Origin: Vibrio barjaei
Lineage (GTDB): Bacteria; Pseudomonadota; Gammaproteobacteria; Enterobacterales; Vibrionaceae
NCBI RefSeq assembly: GCF_001639065.2
Contig: NZ_LQXO02000013.1
Coordinates: forward strand, 1 to 64,000
Direction: 5' to 3'
Length of the DNA stretch: 64,000 bases
The notes beneath the pieces are model-generated. The model saw nothing but the letters and a program-made list of their open reading frames with translations, searched no databases and had not been told where the DNA came from. The stretch's first letter is position 1. The number at the start of each line of letters is the position of its first letter. A program made the position numbers and the translations under genes. Shown one piece after another: positions 44,556 to 53,036 of the stretch.

Positions 44556-46399
44556 TGTTAGCGACGATTGCTCGACAATGGACAAATCCAGAATCGGTGG
44601 CATTTGCTTTGCGGTTTTGCCTGGCTGTATTGATGACATGGGGTTTATCGCTGTTAATGGATTCTTCGGCCACGAGTACTTCTATGGCAACAGCCGCGAT
44701 TATTCAAATCACTGGCAGTCGCGGAGCGAGTATCAAAAAAGCGGCGGCACGTCTTATCGGGACATTTACTGGCGGTGCATATGTGCTTTTTGTGGCCAGC
44801 GCTACGCTTATTGACTCTTGGTTGTTTAACTCATTCATTATATTTGGAGTGGTAACAAGTTTAGGTATCGCATCATATTTTCATGGACGTGTGTCATACA
44901 TGTTTGCCGTGATGGGTATTACCTTGTCTCTAGTGGGTTTCCCATTGGCTGCGAACCCTGACATGACCAATTTATTTGATCACGTACAGCTTCGTTGTGT
45001 TGGTATCTCATTTGGTATTTTAATGGCAATGGTCGCGGCTATGATCATTCCTTATAAAGATGACCAGCATGAGTTGTTTTCTGTCAAAAGTTATACAGAG
45101 AACTTCCTAAGCAATCTGTTTGTTACTGATGAAGATAATGCTACCAAACTGACACGTGCGTTTTTGGTATTTGTGAGCAAAAAGTGGCAGTTGGTTGATG
45201 ATGAGATATATGGAAGCCGAAGTGCTAAGGAAGAAAAACTCAACAGTCGTACTGCTTTTTATGACTCTATCAATATTGGTATCAAAGCCATCGAGTTAAA
45301 AAAGCTTGGTGAGGCCATAGCCATTCCTAATGAGGCGTGGGAGGAGTTGTGTAAAGCTAATTTTCGCGTTGATATCAATGAATCATGGATTGAAAGGTGG
45401 GGAATTGAAGATATTGACCTGGTCGAGGTGTTTAATGAGCAGGTCGCTTTATTTGCCACACAACTGGATTTATACAAGAGCGAAAACAGTGTATTTGACT
45501 ACACCAATAAAGATTATGCCAACGATATAGGACGCTTTACCGATGGTTACGTAGTGCTCAACAATATGGTGAGAGCAACCATCACGCTGTTCACGCTTTC
45601 ATTTATGTGGATTGAGCTGCAATGGGATAGTGGTATGTCGGCAATGATCATGGCTGGAATGATCATCTCGGTGTACGCTGCAAATCCAGGTTCAGAGCAG
45701 GCACAAAGTCCAAATATATATGCACAATTCTTAGCTGGTGGTTTTGCGTTTATTCTGACATTTGGGGCCATGCCAATTGGCTCGCCTTGGATAGTTGCAG
45801 TAGTCGGCTTTACTGGCGTGTATTTGGCGGCTTATTGGTTTTGGCAGAGCAAGTCACTACTGAAAGTGGTGTGTATGGTTTCGTTGTTTTCATGGACGAG
45901 CCTTGTTCCGTTAACCAGTGCCCCAAGTTACGATTTTGAGAACTTTCTTAATTCTATCGTCGGTAATATCACTGCATTGCTGATTTTGTGGGGGGCGTTC
46001 TATTTAATCCCTGCACGTACGACAGCCACAGTGATCAAGAAAGAACTGAATCGATTTGTTAATAAATTCAAAGTGACCGATATAGAAAAGAGAAAGTCTT
46101 TGAATGTAAGTAACTGGATCCTAGCATCCTACGCTTACTTAATTAGCATTTCAGATTTAGTGAGTATTAATAGACTGTTATATCTAAAAGCGCTACAGAG
46201 TGTCATTAACCATGAAGAGCTTGAACCTGAAGAGCGAGAAATTCTTCTTTCCTCAATTGATAAAAAATTCTTCGACCTGGGAAGTAATCAAATATTCTCA
46301 AACTTGATGGACTATAAGGCGACAACAGCTGCAAAACACAATTACCGTTGGTTCGTTCTGTGCGATAGATATAATGCTTTGAAAGCTCAAGGTCATTAG
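44555..46399 (+). CDS. FUSC/AaeB-family aromatic acid efflux pump
   Basis: 614 residues. Two blocks of membrane helices (about 15-170 and 345-490) are separated by a cytoplasmic region, as in fusaric acid resistance/AaeB (PET family) proteins. Motifs: LRFCLAVLMTWGLSLLMD, TAAIIQITGSRGASIKKAAA (the GS-G-S-KA motif), and GNITALLILWGAFYLIPAR. ATG at 44555 overlaps the adaptor stop as TGATG; an in-frame GTG at 44552 is possible. Exports aromatic or weak organic acids with the AaeA- and AaeX-like partners, which makes sense next to acid-resistance genes. Confidence 0.88.
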   Translation: MLATIARQWTNPESVAFALRFCLAVLMTWGLSLLMDSSATSTSMATAAIIQITGSRGASIKKAAARLIGTFTGGAYVLFVASATLIDSWLFNSFIIFGVVTSLGIASYFHGRVSYMFAVMGITLSLVGFPLAANPDMTNLFDHVQLRCVGISFGILMAMVAAMIIPYKDDQHELFSVKSYTENFLSNLFVTDEDNATKLTRAFLVFVSKKWQLVDDEIYGSRSAKEEKLNSRTAFYDSINIGIKAIELKKLGEAIAIPNEAWEELCKANFRVDINESWIERWGIEDIDLVEVFNEQVALFATQLDLYKSENSVFDYTNKDYANDIGRFTDGYVVLNNMVRATITLFTLSFMWIELQWDSGMSAMIMAGMIISVYAANPGSEQAQSPNIYAQFLAGGFAFILTFGAMPIGSPWIVAVVGFTGVYLAAYWFWQSKSLLKVVCMVSLFSWTSLVPLTSAPSYDFENFLNSIVGNITALLILWGAFYLIPARTTATVIKKELNRFVNKFKVTDIEKRKSLNVSNWILASYAYLISISDLVSINRLLYLKALQSVINHEELEPEEREILLSSIDKKFFDLGSNQIFSNLMDYKATTAAKHNYRWFVLCDRYNALKAQGH

Positions 46400-46468
46400 C
46401 AAAAATATAAATTAACTATCATTTTAATTTCTCAGTTAATTTTCTGAGAACTATATATATCAGAGGTT

Positions 46469-47425
46469 ATGATGAAAAATATTCTCATAGGCCTAGTGAT
46501 ATGGACATTATTAGGTACCAATTATGCAATGGCAGAAGATATTAAATCATCGCCATTAAAAGTAGATGCTCAAGCTCCAGTACAGTCATTAGGGCTAGCA
46601 ACACAACTTCGTAGCGGTTTTACTAATGATAAAACCGAACTGTTTGCAACGTACAATTTCGGCAGCGTCTGGATCACCAGTGATGATATCCAAATGGATT
46701 ACTACCAAAATAGAATAACGACGGGAGTGCAATGGTCACCCGCAGATAAGATACAGCTTGAGCTACGCTATCAGTTTGCTTGGGCCCATAACAACCATTT
46801 AGATAGTTTGGTCAAGTCATTCCATAATGCTGCTGGACTGAAGCTTGATGGGCGTGACGAAGTAGAAGACGATAGCTTCAACGTCGATAGTGATACCTAT
46901 GGTGTTCATAACAACAACTTTGAAGGCGATACGCTGGAAAGCGCCGTGTCGCTGTATCTTCAGTATTCACTTTATGAATCTGAACATCAGGCATTGGCAA
47001 TCGGTGGGTCGCTATATTACAACAATAAAAGTGATTACGAATTCTCATCAGGTGGCTTTGAACAAAACTTACAATTGAATTGGTCATACGCAAAAAGTGG
47101 ACACTCTATTTATTCGACGTTAGGAGTAGTTCATCATGCCGATAAAAATATTGATGATGATCTGTATTTCAAAGAATTCACTTGGGAAGGTGCAATTGGT
47201 TATGGTTATCGATTCCTTTCTAACCATGAAATTATTGCAGAATATCATTTATATCAAGGTGCGTTAAACCAGACGGCTTTTTCAGAAAACGTCAATGAAG
47301 CGACCCTAGGTTATCGTTATTATTGGGATAATACCATATTAGAAATATCGGGCACCGAGAACTTGTTTAATATGGATAACTCTACAGATATCGCCTTCAC
47401 CTTAGGGGTGAGACATTATTTTTAA
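46469..47425 (+). CDS. Outer-membrane barrel protein (DUF3187-like)
   Basis: 318 residues, signal peptide ending TNYAMA-ED. Strands: GLATQLRSGFTNDKTELFAT, ITTGVQWSPADKIQLELRYQ, ISGTENLFNMDNSTDIAFTL, ending GVRHYF with C-terminal Phe. The two-part layout with a central DGRDEVEDD-type acidic loop recalls DUF3187 proteins of marine bacteria (from memory). It follows the FUSC gene by about 70 bases and may be the outer-membrane member of that operon, though it lacks any TolC features. Confidence 0.65.
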   Translation: MMKNILIGLVIWTLLGTNYAMAEDIKSSPLKVDAQAPVQSLGLATQLRSGFTNDKTELFATYNFGSVWITSDDIQMDYYQNRITTGVQWSPADKIQLELRYQFAWAHNNHLDSLVKSFHNAAGLKLDGRDEVEDDSFNVDSDTYGVHNNNFEGDTLESAVSLYLQYSLYESEHQALAIGGSLYYNNKSDYEFSSGGFEQNLQLNWSYAKSGHSIYSTLGVVHHADKNIDDDLYFKEFTWEGAIGYGYRFLSNHEIIAEYHLYQGALNQTAFSENVNEATLGYRYYWDNTILEISGTENLFNMDNSTDIAFTLGVRHYF

Positions 47426-47534
47426 ACTCAGTTAAACAAGGCTTAATTGACGTTTAAAGAACCTTCACTGTTAAGTGAGAACAAAGCATGAGAAATTAAT
47501 CTCATCGCACAACATGACCACAAGAGAACTTATT

Positions 47535-47975
47535 ATGTTTAAATATCTACTACCTGTTTTAGTCGTTTTTTCATCTGGCGTCTACGCAGAATCACTTCAG
47601 CACATGTCTGATGTGAACCATAACAAACAAGAAATGGCGACAGCAATGAAAGGCATCCAAGAAGTTAAGCTTTCTGATGATGTATATATTGTAAGTAATA
47701 CTCAGAATGGCTTTACCATTACTGACAGTGTGGATGAACTTTCTGCAAAGTATCGTGATACCTACATTACGGCAGATCAAGCGAAAGCCAACAACTTAGA
47801 AAAAGTAAAAACATTCACTGTATACAGCGAAGCAAACTTTGAGAACCTAATTAAAAAAGTAGAGAGTCAAGTATCTAAAGATGCTCCTGATTTCTTTTCT
47901 GTAGACCTATATCAGAACAGCATCGGTGACATTGAAATCACAGATTACGTTGCTCGCGTTGTCGAATATAAATAA
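47535..47975 (+). CDS. Secreted DUF3316-like protein, copy B
   Basis: 146 residues from ATG 47535, which has a purine-rich ribosome binding site (AAGAGAAC) and gives a normal signal peptide (MFKYLLPVLVVFSSGVYA-ES). Longer upstream starts lack one. Domain: SDDVYIVSNTQNGFTITDSV, KYRDTYITADQAKANNLEKV, FENLIKKVESQVSKDAPDFF, SVDLYQ. Paralog of the gene at 32309-32761. Here the His-rich peptide gene starts 19 bases downstream, so the two are one operon. Periplasmic; function unknown. Confidence 0.75.
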   Translation: MFKYLLPVLVVFSSGVYAESLQHMSDVNHNKQEMATAMKGIQEVKLSDDVYIVSNTQNGFTITDSVDELSAKYRDTYITADQAKANNLEKVKTFTVYSEANFENLIKKVESQVSKDAPDFFSVDLYQNSIGDIEITDYVARVVEYK

Positions 47976-47994
47976 TTTTTAGAAGAGGTTAGCC

Positions 47995-48225
47995 ATGTCA
48001 ATGCAACACACAAAATCAGCGACACATGAAAAAATGATGCGCGAGTACGGAAACGAAGTCGAGCACAAACACAACAAAGATCATTTAGCTTTCCAAGATA
48101 AAGAAAGCAATGAGCATCGTCATCTTCATGGTGGCCACAATGTGCATAAACCCACGCACCACCATCATAAAACGGCGCACCATAACACTCATAAGCGTAA
48201 CCACACTAAAGCTTCTGAGGAATAA
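47995..48225 (+). CDS. Histidine-rich small cytoplasmic protein, copy B
   Basis: 76 residues, 18 His. N-terminal motif MSMQHTKSATHEKMMREYG, then NEVEHKHNKDHLAF and a His/Lys tail (HHHHKTAHHNTHKRNH). Strong GAGG ribosome binding site. Paralog of copy A at 25553-25822; the conserved part is HT-K-xT-xEKM-x-R-x-YG-x-VEHKHNKDHL-x-F. It lies in an operon with DUF3316-like copy B and ends at a strong terminator. Metal binding or pH buffering are both possible; neither is shown. Confidence 0.78.
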   Translation: MSMQHTKSATHEKMMREYGNEVEHKHNKDHLAFQDKESNEHRHLHGGHNVHKPTHHHHKTAHHNTHKRNHTKASEE

Positions 48226-48226
48226 C

Positions 48227-48258
48227 AAAAAAACCGCTCGATAAGAGCGGTTTTTTTT
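48227..48258. terminator. Bidirectional terminator
   Basis: A stem AAACCGCTC / GAGCGGTTT with a short loop, flanked by A- and T-runs; it lies between the convergent His-rich gene and the patatin gene. Confidence 0.85.
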
Positions 48259-48271
48259 AAGTGATAAAATA

Positions 48272-49510
48272 CTAAGGAGATTGGCGAATCAATGGGATTT
48301 CATTAACCCAAACGTTTTCGCTGGTCGCTTTTTCGTAACCATAGTCGTATAAAGATTTAAGAAATTCAGGGTCGAAAAACTTACCGTCCTGAGGCTTTTG
48401 AGTGTAATCCTCATCGACAAAAGTTAAGAACAACTTTGCGCCTATTTTTTTGGAGATGTACATTTCCCTAAACACATCACCTCTAGTTTGGGCGAGTATT
48501 AAATTATCTACACTGCGAGCTGCCAAACTGACAGTATCGTCCTCGATGAACTTGAACTCAGTTCTTAATCGTCCGTTACGGATGATGTAAATATGCGGAG
48601 GTTTTGCATATCCGAGTGCCTTGGTCACCTTGGTGAAATCAAAGCCCACTGGGTCGAAGAATAGTTGACTGGATAAGCCACCATCCACATGCATCTCTTC
48701 TAAAGACTGACCGTTGTACTTAACAGGAATGAACTGTGGGGGAAAGACTCCAGGTATGGATGAACTAGCAGCAAGAACCTGATGAATAATGTCTTTTTTA
48801 TTGGGTAGATCACTGGTAGCGATACGTCCTATGTTCCAGATCATCTGTCTGCCAGAGTCAAAGTGAGTAGTACCAATCAACATACGTTTGCCCGATTGGT
48901 GCGCTTTTGCAATTTCCTCTATAAATTCATCATCAAAGGTTTTCTGAACCATTTTGTAGAAGTTGTCTCCCTCAGAGAATGCGTCTCCAAACAGAATCTT
49001 AAAAATACTGGTTCCACCTAACATCATGTCATCGTTCAGGCCTAACATGACCGTTTTGAGTTCGTCGTACTTGTCACCGCCAACGAAAACAAATGGAGCA
49101 ATTAAGGCGCCAGCACTAACTCCCGTAATCAGAGAAAACTCAGGTAGTTCCCCTTTATCTTTCAAGCCATTAATCACGCCAGCACCATAGGCACCTCTAG
49201 GACCACCACCGGAAAGTACGAGAACATTGAAACGATCACCAATCACTTTTGGCGCATCTGGTGCGTTCTTCAAAAGGTCGAGGTTACCTTTATCGTCGTA
49301 ATTCTCCTTTAGTACTTTAAGGTTTTTGGGTATTTGGTCTCCCCAAATGCGATATGGTTCATTAATAAGGCTGACGGCTTCATCTCTGGGGCCGATTTTC
49401 GCCTGTAAATAGTTTGATTCATTAACACGAATGGTACTGTCGTGGGGACTGCTGCTACACCCAACGACAAGCGCTGTTAACACCAATATAATTGGTAGAC
49501 GTATTGGCAA
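48272..49510 (-). CDS. Patatin-like phospholipase lipoprotein
   Basis: 412 residues. N-terminal lipoprotein signal (…LVLTALVVGC-SSS). Patatin domain: oxyanion loop SGGGPRGAYGAGVI, nucleophile elbow GVSAG (Ser in TGVSAGAL), and catalytic Asp in MHVDGGLSSQ. It should hydrolyse lipids at the envelope, on the periplasmic side of whichever membrane it is sorted to. The start is uncommon: TTG at 49510 gives the complete lipoprotein signal, and no ATG or GTG precedes the lipobox in frame; GGAG lies very close to it. It looks like a single-gene unit. Confidence 0.88.
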   Translation of the reverse strand: MPIRLPIILVLTALVVGCSSSPHDSTIRVNESNYLQAKIGPRDEAVSLINEPYRIWGDQIPKNLKVLKENYDDKGNLDLLKNAPDAPKVIGDRFNVLVLSGGGPRGAYGAGVINGLKDKGELPEFSLITGVSAGALIAPFVFVGGDKYDELKTVMLGLNDDMMLGGTSIFKILFGDAFSEGDNFYKMVQKTFDDEFIEEIAKAHQSGKRMLIGTTHFDSGRQMIWNIGRIATSDLPNKKDIIHQVLAASSSIPGVFPPQFIPVKYNGQSLEEMHVDGGLSSQLFFDPVGFDFTKVTKALGYAKPPHIYIIRNGRLRTEFKFIEDDTVSLAARSVDNLILAQTRGDVFREMYISKKIGAKLFLTFVDEDYTQKPQDGKFFDPEFLKSLYDYGYEKATSENVWVNEIPLIRQSP

Positions 49511-49651
49511 CTCCGTTTGCTTATTACTATTCTAATTTGTTAGGGGACATTCTTTAGATTAGTACCAATATTCAGTTATTTACAAAAAATATTAGCTTGC
49601 TATTCACTGAATAGTGCTGATGACGATTTAGACAATCATATTGGGGTAGCC

Positions 49652-50305
49652 ATGCGATCAATCAATGAATCTAACAACTTCATTTTCTTCACTCTTTCTC
49701 TCATTCTTATTCTGATTATAGGTGCTCTTTCGCGTGAGCTCCCCGGCGATGATCTTGACTTTTTGTTGAAGCCTGTAGTGTTAAACAGTTTTGTTATTTG
49801 TTTGATTAGTATGAAGTTTTCAAAAGGTTGGTATATATACTTGGTTAGCGTCAGTATCATGATGCTTATTGCGATCCTAACTCACACCTTCTTTGATAGC
49901 GGACACGCAAATGTTGCGATGTTAGTACTGATGTTGGCGTTTTTCTATGGTGTTTTTCAGTCGACTGCTCATCAGATTTTGCTTTCTTCCGAGATTGACA
50001 ACAATAAGTTAGTGGGTTCCATTGCCTTGTTCTTAGTGATGGGGCTTGGTTGGGCAGCGATTTATTTGTTGCTGATTAATTTTAACCCAACAGCAATCAA
50101 TGGGATTGAGCACTCAGATAAATGGGGAAGTAACTTCTCAGTAGTGACTTACTTTAGCTTTGTCACATTAACCACACTGGGTTATGGCGACTATAGCCCT
50201 AACAGTCCACTTGCAGAGGTCGCGGTATACTTACAGGCGATTACGGGTGTGTTCTATATGGCTGTAGTGGTGTCTAGTTTAGTGAGCGCAAAGAAGGGGC
50301 ATTAA
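49652..50305 (+). CDS. Two-pore-helix-type potassium channel protein
   Basis: 217 residues with about five or six hydrophobic segments. The C-terminal part carries a pore helix and selectivity filter (VTLTTLGYGDYSPNSPLAEV) followed by a last helix (ITGVFYMAVVVSSLVSA). The TLGYGD filter indicates K+ selectivity. No cytoplasmic RCK domain. GGGGT ribosome binding site. Divergent from the patatin gene. Confidence 0.87.
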   Translation: MRSINESNNFIFFTLSLILILIIGALSRELPGDDLDFLLKPVVLNSFVICLISMKFSKGWYIYLVSVSIMMLIAILTHTFFDSGHANVAMLVLMLAFFYGVFQSTAHQILLSSEIDNNKLVGSIALFLVMGLGWAAIYLLLINFNPTAINGIEHSDKWGSNFSVVTYFSFVTLTTLGYGDYSPNSPLAEVAVYLQAITGVFYMAVVVSSLVSAKKGH

Positions 50306-50317
50306 TTTATCAGAATG

Positions 50318-50348
50318 AAGGCCAACCCTCTCGTGGCGTTGGCCTTTT
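50318..50348. terminator. Bidirectional terminator
   Basis: AAGGCCAAC pairs with GTTGGCCTT, 11-base loop, T-run on the plus strand. Between the convergent channel and PCuAC genes. Confidence 0.75.
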
Positions 50349-50353
50349 AGTTA

Positions 50354-50806
50354 TTAGTGATGGGCGTGTTTCTTCATGCCTGACATGACTTTCTTAACTG
50401 GCACGGTTAATACTTGAACTTCACCATTAGCAAAGGTCAGCTCAACATTAATGGTCTCACCTTCCTTCATTGGTTTCTCAACGTCTAGCAGCATTATATG
50501 CAAGCTGCCTGGCTTAAGGATGGTCTGACCGTTTGCAGGTACAGTAATACTCTTCACTTGACGCATCTTCATGACGTCGCCGTCCATAATAACATCGTGC
50601 AGTTCCACGACAGATGAAGCTTGTGACGCCGCTTCTACAATAATGCGATCTTTATCGCCAGTATTCTCGATGGTAGCAAACACGGCGCTGGTGGTGGCGT
50701 TTGGTGGCGTTGCACGTGCATATGCGTTGTTGACGTCAATAGCTGCGTGAGCCATAGATAGCGGTGCTAGAGCAAGTAGAGGAAGTATCAATTTGTTGAG
50801 CTTCAT
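50354..50806 (-). CDS. PCu(A)C periplasmic copper chaperone
   Basis: 150 residues with a signal peptide (…LALAPLSMAHA-AI). The copper motif H-M-x(10)-M-x(21)-H-x-M type is visible: VELHDVIMDGDVMKMRQV and PGSLHIMLLD. The tail HAHH-like end (KKHAHH) adds ligands. It delivers Cu(I) to the CuA/CuB sites of cytochrome oxidases together with Sco. Third gene of the 51865-50354 unit. Confidence 0.92.
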   Translation of the reverse strand: MKLNKLILPLLALAPLSMAHAAIDVNNAYARATPPNATTSAVFATIENTGDKDRIIVEAASQASSVVELHDVIMDGDVMKMRQVKSITVPANGQTILKPGSLHIMLLDVEKPMKEGETINVELTFANGEVQVLTVPVKKVMSGMKKHAHH

Positions 50807-50831
50807 GGTTTAGTCCATTGTTGTCGTTAGT

Positions 50832-51443
50832 TTATCCCTGAGCATTGATGCGTTTGATGGCTTCAACGATAGGAGCAGGAGTTAAAGTATGCGGTACTTT
50901 TTCAATAAGCGTACCGTCTGGGCTTAGAAAATAGAAATATGAGCTATGGTCGAGGGTATAGCCTAGTTTGGAATCTTCCAGCTCTGTTTTGCGAAAGATG
51001 ACCCCATATTTGTGAGCGAGTGGTTTAGTGACCTCTAAAGGTGCTGACAACCCTTCAATCATCGGATGGAAATACTGCGCATATTCAGCAGAGGCTTCTG
51101 CCGCATCCCGCTCCGGGTCAAGGGAAACAAACATGGGTCTGAGTGTTTGTTTGGTTTCATCGTCGATTTGATTCAACGCTCCAGCGAGCATGGCGAGCGA
51201 GGTAGGGCATACATCGGGACAACGAGTAAAGCCAAAGTACACAATGCGAGTTCTAGGATCAGCTTGATCAAAGATGGCGACAGGTTTGCCACCTTCTCCA
51301 AAAAGTACGGACTCAGACACTTGCGCCAACTGATCCAATTCAGCTTGATGCAGTAATGACTCATTATGCTTGTCCACCAGTAATTTAGCACCAAAACCTA
51401 AAGCAAATGCCCCAACTAGTGCGCCAATCCAGAGTTTTTTCAT
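50832..51443 (-). CDS. Sco1/SenC-family copper chaperone
   Basis: 203 residues. N-terminal anchor helix, then a thioredoxin-like fold with the copper/redox motif FGFTRCPDVCPTSLAML (CxxxC) and the distal His in TLDHSSYFYFLSPDG. It matures the CuA site of cytochrome c oxidase. The start overlaps the stop of the upstream gene by 4 bases (ATGA), showing translational coupling. Confidence 0.93.
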   Translation of the reverse strand: MKKLWIGALVGAFALGFGAKLLVDKHNESLLHQAELDQLAQVSESVLFGEGGKPVAIFDQADPRTRIVYFGFTRCPDVCPTSLAMLAGALNQIDDETKQTLRPMFVSLDPERDAAEASAEYAQYFHPMIEGLSAPLEVTKPLAHKYGVIFRKTELEDSKLGYTLDHSSYFYFLSPDGTLIEKVPHTLTPAPIVEAIKRINAQG

Positions 51444-51865
51444 CGTGCCGTCATCCTTACCGCTGCCTTAATATCGCTATCACCGTTGGAGACGGTGCCA
51501 TACCATGTCATTGAATCTTCAGCACAGACGGGCAAGATGATTTCGCCTTGGTACACATCAGGCTTGATCATTTCTAGCTGAAACTTTACCACTCCCATGT
51601 TCATCTCTTTTCCTTGTAATGAGATGTTCAAATTAGGCGCTTCAGACTCTGGCCAAAATACTTCGACCGTAATAGGTGTTAGAGGTGTGACACGCGGTGC
51701 GTCGACTTTCATTTTGACTCCCTGCTGTTCGCACACTTGTTGTGAAAGCATGCAGTAATCCGTGAGATCAACATCAGCAGAAGGTTCGTGTTTTAGCAGG
51801 TTAGGAATAAAAAAACCTGCGCCTAAAGCGAGAGCGACAAATAGGACTTTTACTTTATTGTTCAA
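51440..51865 (-). CDS. Membrane-anchored protein upstream of sco (YtkA/FixH-like domain)
   Basis: 141 residues: one N-terminal helix (VKVLFVALALGAGFFIPNLL), then a periplasmic beta-rich domain (TPLTPITVEVFWPESEAPNL, FQLEMIKPDVYQGEIILPVC). It has three cysteines (DYCMLSQQVCEQQ and LPVCAED) and Met-rich KEMNMGVVKF, consistent with copper binding. The fold pattern (…SLQGKEMNMG...YQGEIILPVC..SMTWYGTV) recalls YtkA/FixH-like domains. First gene of the oxidase copper-delivery operon. Exact family uncertain. Confidence 0.75.
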   Translation of the reverse strand: MNNKVKVLFVALALGAGFFIPNLLKHEPSADVDLTDYCMLSQQVCEQQGVKMKVDAPRVTPLTPITVEVFWPESEAPNLNISLQGKEMNMGVVKFQLEMIKPDVYQGEIILPVCAEDSMTWYGTVSNGDSDIKAAVRMTAR

Positions 51866-51968
51866 ATTGTTAATGCCCCAAATCTAAATGTAATCGCATC
51901 CTAACATATTTTAGAAATTCGGCTGTGCGATGCAGCAAACTTTTACTAGAGGCTACCTTACAGTAGGA

Positions 51969-52409
51969 CTACTGGTTGTAGAGAGCACTAAACTGATTGT
52001 AACGCTCTCGATTCAATCCCTTGTCGCTGTATCCTGTTCGTGATTGAGAACGGTAATGTAAAAGACCACTATTCGTGTCGAAATACAGTTCGACGTCGTC
52101 GTTGTACTTCATCGTCGGTGTGGTGAAAACAACATGCAGGTAGTTGCCGTCGTCTTCTTCGATCTTATTACCGCCCATAGTGCTTAGCACCGAGACTACT
52201 TTTTGTTTGGCTGAGCCTAGGTCTTTGAAGCTCAGTGCATCCACTGATTTTTCAGGGTCATCAGTTTGTGATGAGACTGCATTAGGTGTGGAAGGCATAG
52301 GGGCGAATTTGCCATTGTGTATACCGAGGTAAGAGGGCGCATTACTGTTTTTGTAAAACATGTATCCAACGAGTACAACCAGTAGCGTGATAATGATTTT
52401 AGCGATCAT
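51969..52409 (-). CDS. DUF1499 family protein
   Basis: 146 residues. One N-terminal helix, then the DUF1499 pattern: FAPMPSTPNAVSSQ (usually CPSTPNCVSS; both cysteines are missing here), KVVSVLSTMGGNKIEEDDGN, YLHVVFTTPTMKYNDDVELY, and LHYRSQSRTGYSDKGLNRER. Function unknown; widespread. Single gene. Confidence 0.85.
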   Translation of the reverse strand: MIAKIIITLLVVLVGYMFYKNSNAPSYLGIHNGKFAPMPSTPNAVSSQTDDPEKSVDALSFKDLGSAKQKVVSVLSTMGGNKIEEDDGNYLHVVFTTPTMKYNDDVELYFDTNSGLLHYRSQSRTGYSDKGLNRERYNQFSALYNQ

Positions 52410-52498
52410 GAATGTTCCTTATATTTGACTCAATCTTAGTAAAGCTTTGCCTTAGTATAATCCACCAATGGATATTACGTTGGATGTAGCTTTTACGG

Positions 52499-52903
52499 TT
52501 AATCCTTTGAAATAACGTGAAGTTCGGTATACCCCGTTGATTTGTCTATCTCACGTTCGAACACCAGCTCTGGATAATGATGCACAATGAGTTCTGCTGT
52601 AGTATCAACGATGCTTTCCTCTAAGAGATGCCCTCCCAATACATTGCCTTTGCTGTCAGCGACAGAAATGTGTACATGTTGATGCTCAGGCGTTAGTGTT
52701 CCCATCAAAGAGACAATTTCAAACGGCTCAGAGCGTTTAAGAGTGTGCTCTGCTCCTGCTAAACGCATAGATATTTGTGACAGGCAACCGACGCATGAGG
52801 CAATGGAACCCGCTTGGATCTGGTGTTCAGCAACCAGCTTATGCAATGCTTGTTTCAAATCAGCTCCGCGAGTGAGGCGCACTGCAATAGGCGATATCGA
52901 CAT
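52499..52903 (-). CDS. PPC/DUF296-domain protein
   Basis: 134 residues, a single plant-and-prokaryote-conserved (PPC) domain: AVRLTRGADLKQALHKLVAE at the start, AGSIASCVGCLSQISMRLAG, FEIVSLMGTLTPEHQHVHIS, and GGHLLEESIVDTTAELIVHH. The metal-binding histidines of bacterial PPC proteins (HxH...H) are present (EHQHVHISVAD, GGHL). Function unknown in bacteria. Single gene. Confidence 0.87.
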   Translation of the reverse strand: MSISPIAVRLTRGADLKQALHKLVAEHQIQAGSIASCVGCLSQISMRLAGAEHTLKRSEPFEIVSLMGTLTPEHQHVHISVADSKGNVLGGHLLEESIVDTTAELIVHHYPELVFEREIDKSTGYTELHVISKD

Positions 52904-53036
52904 TGTTCAATCCATGAGTGGTAAAACGCTAATGTTACAGGGATTGATCTCTATAGTTAATGTTATGTGCACATAAATAATAAATATTAGAGTAAAACCC
53001 CCAAATTAGGTCTATGTTTATAGGTCAATCAGTAAT

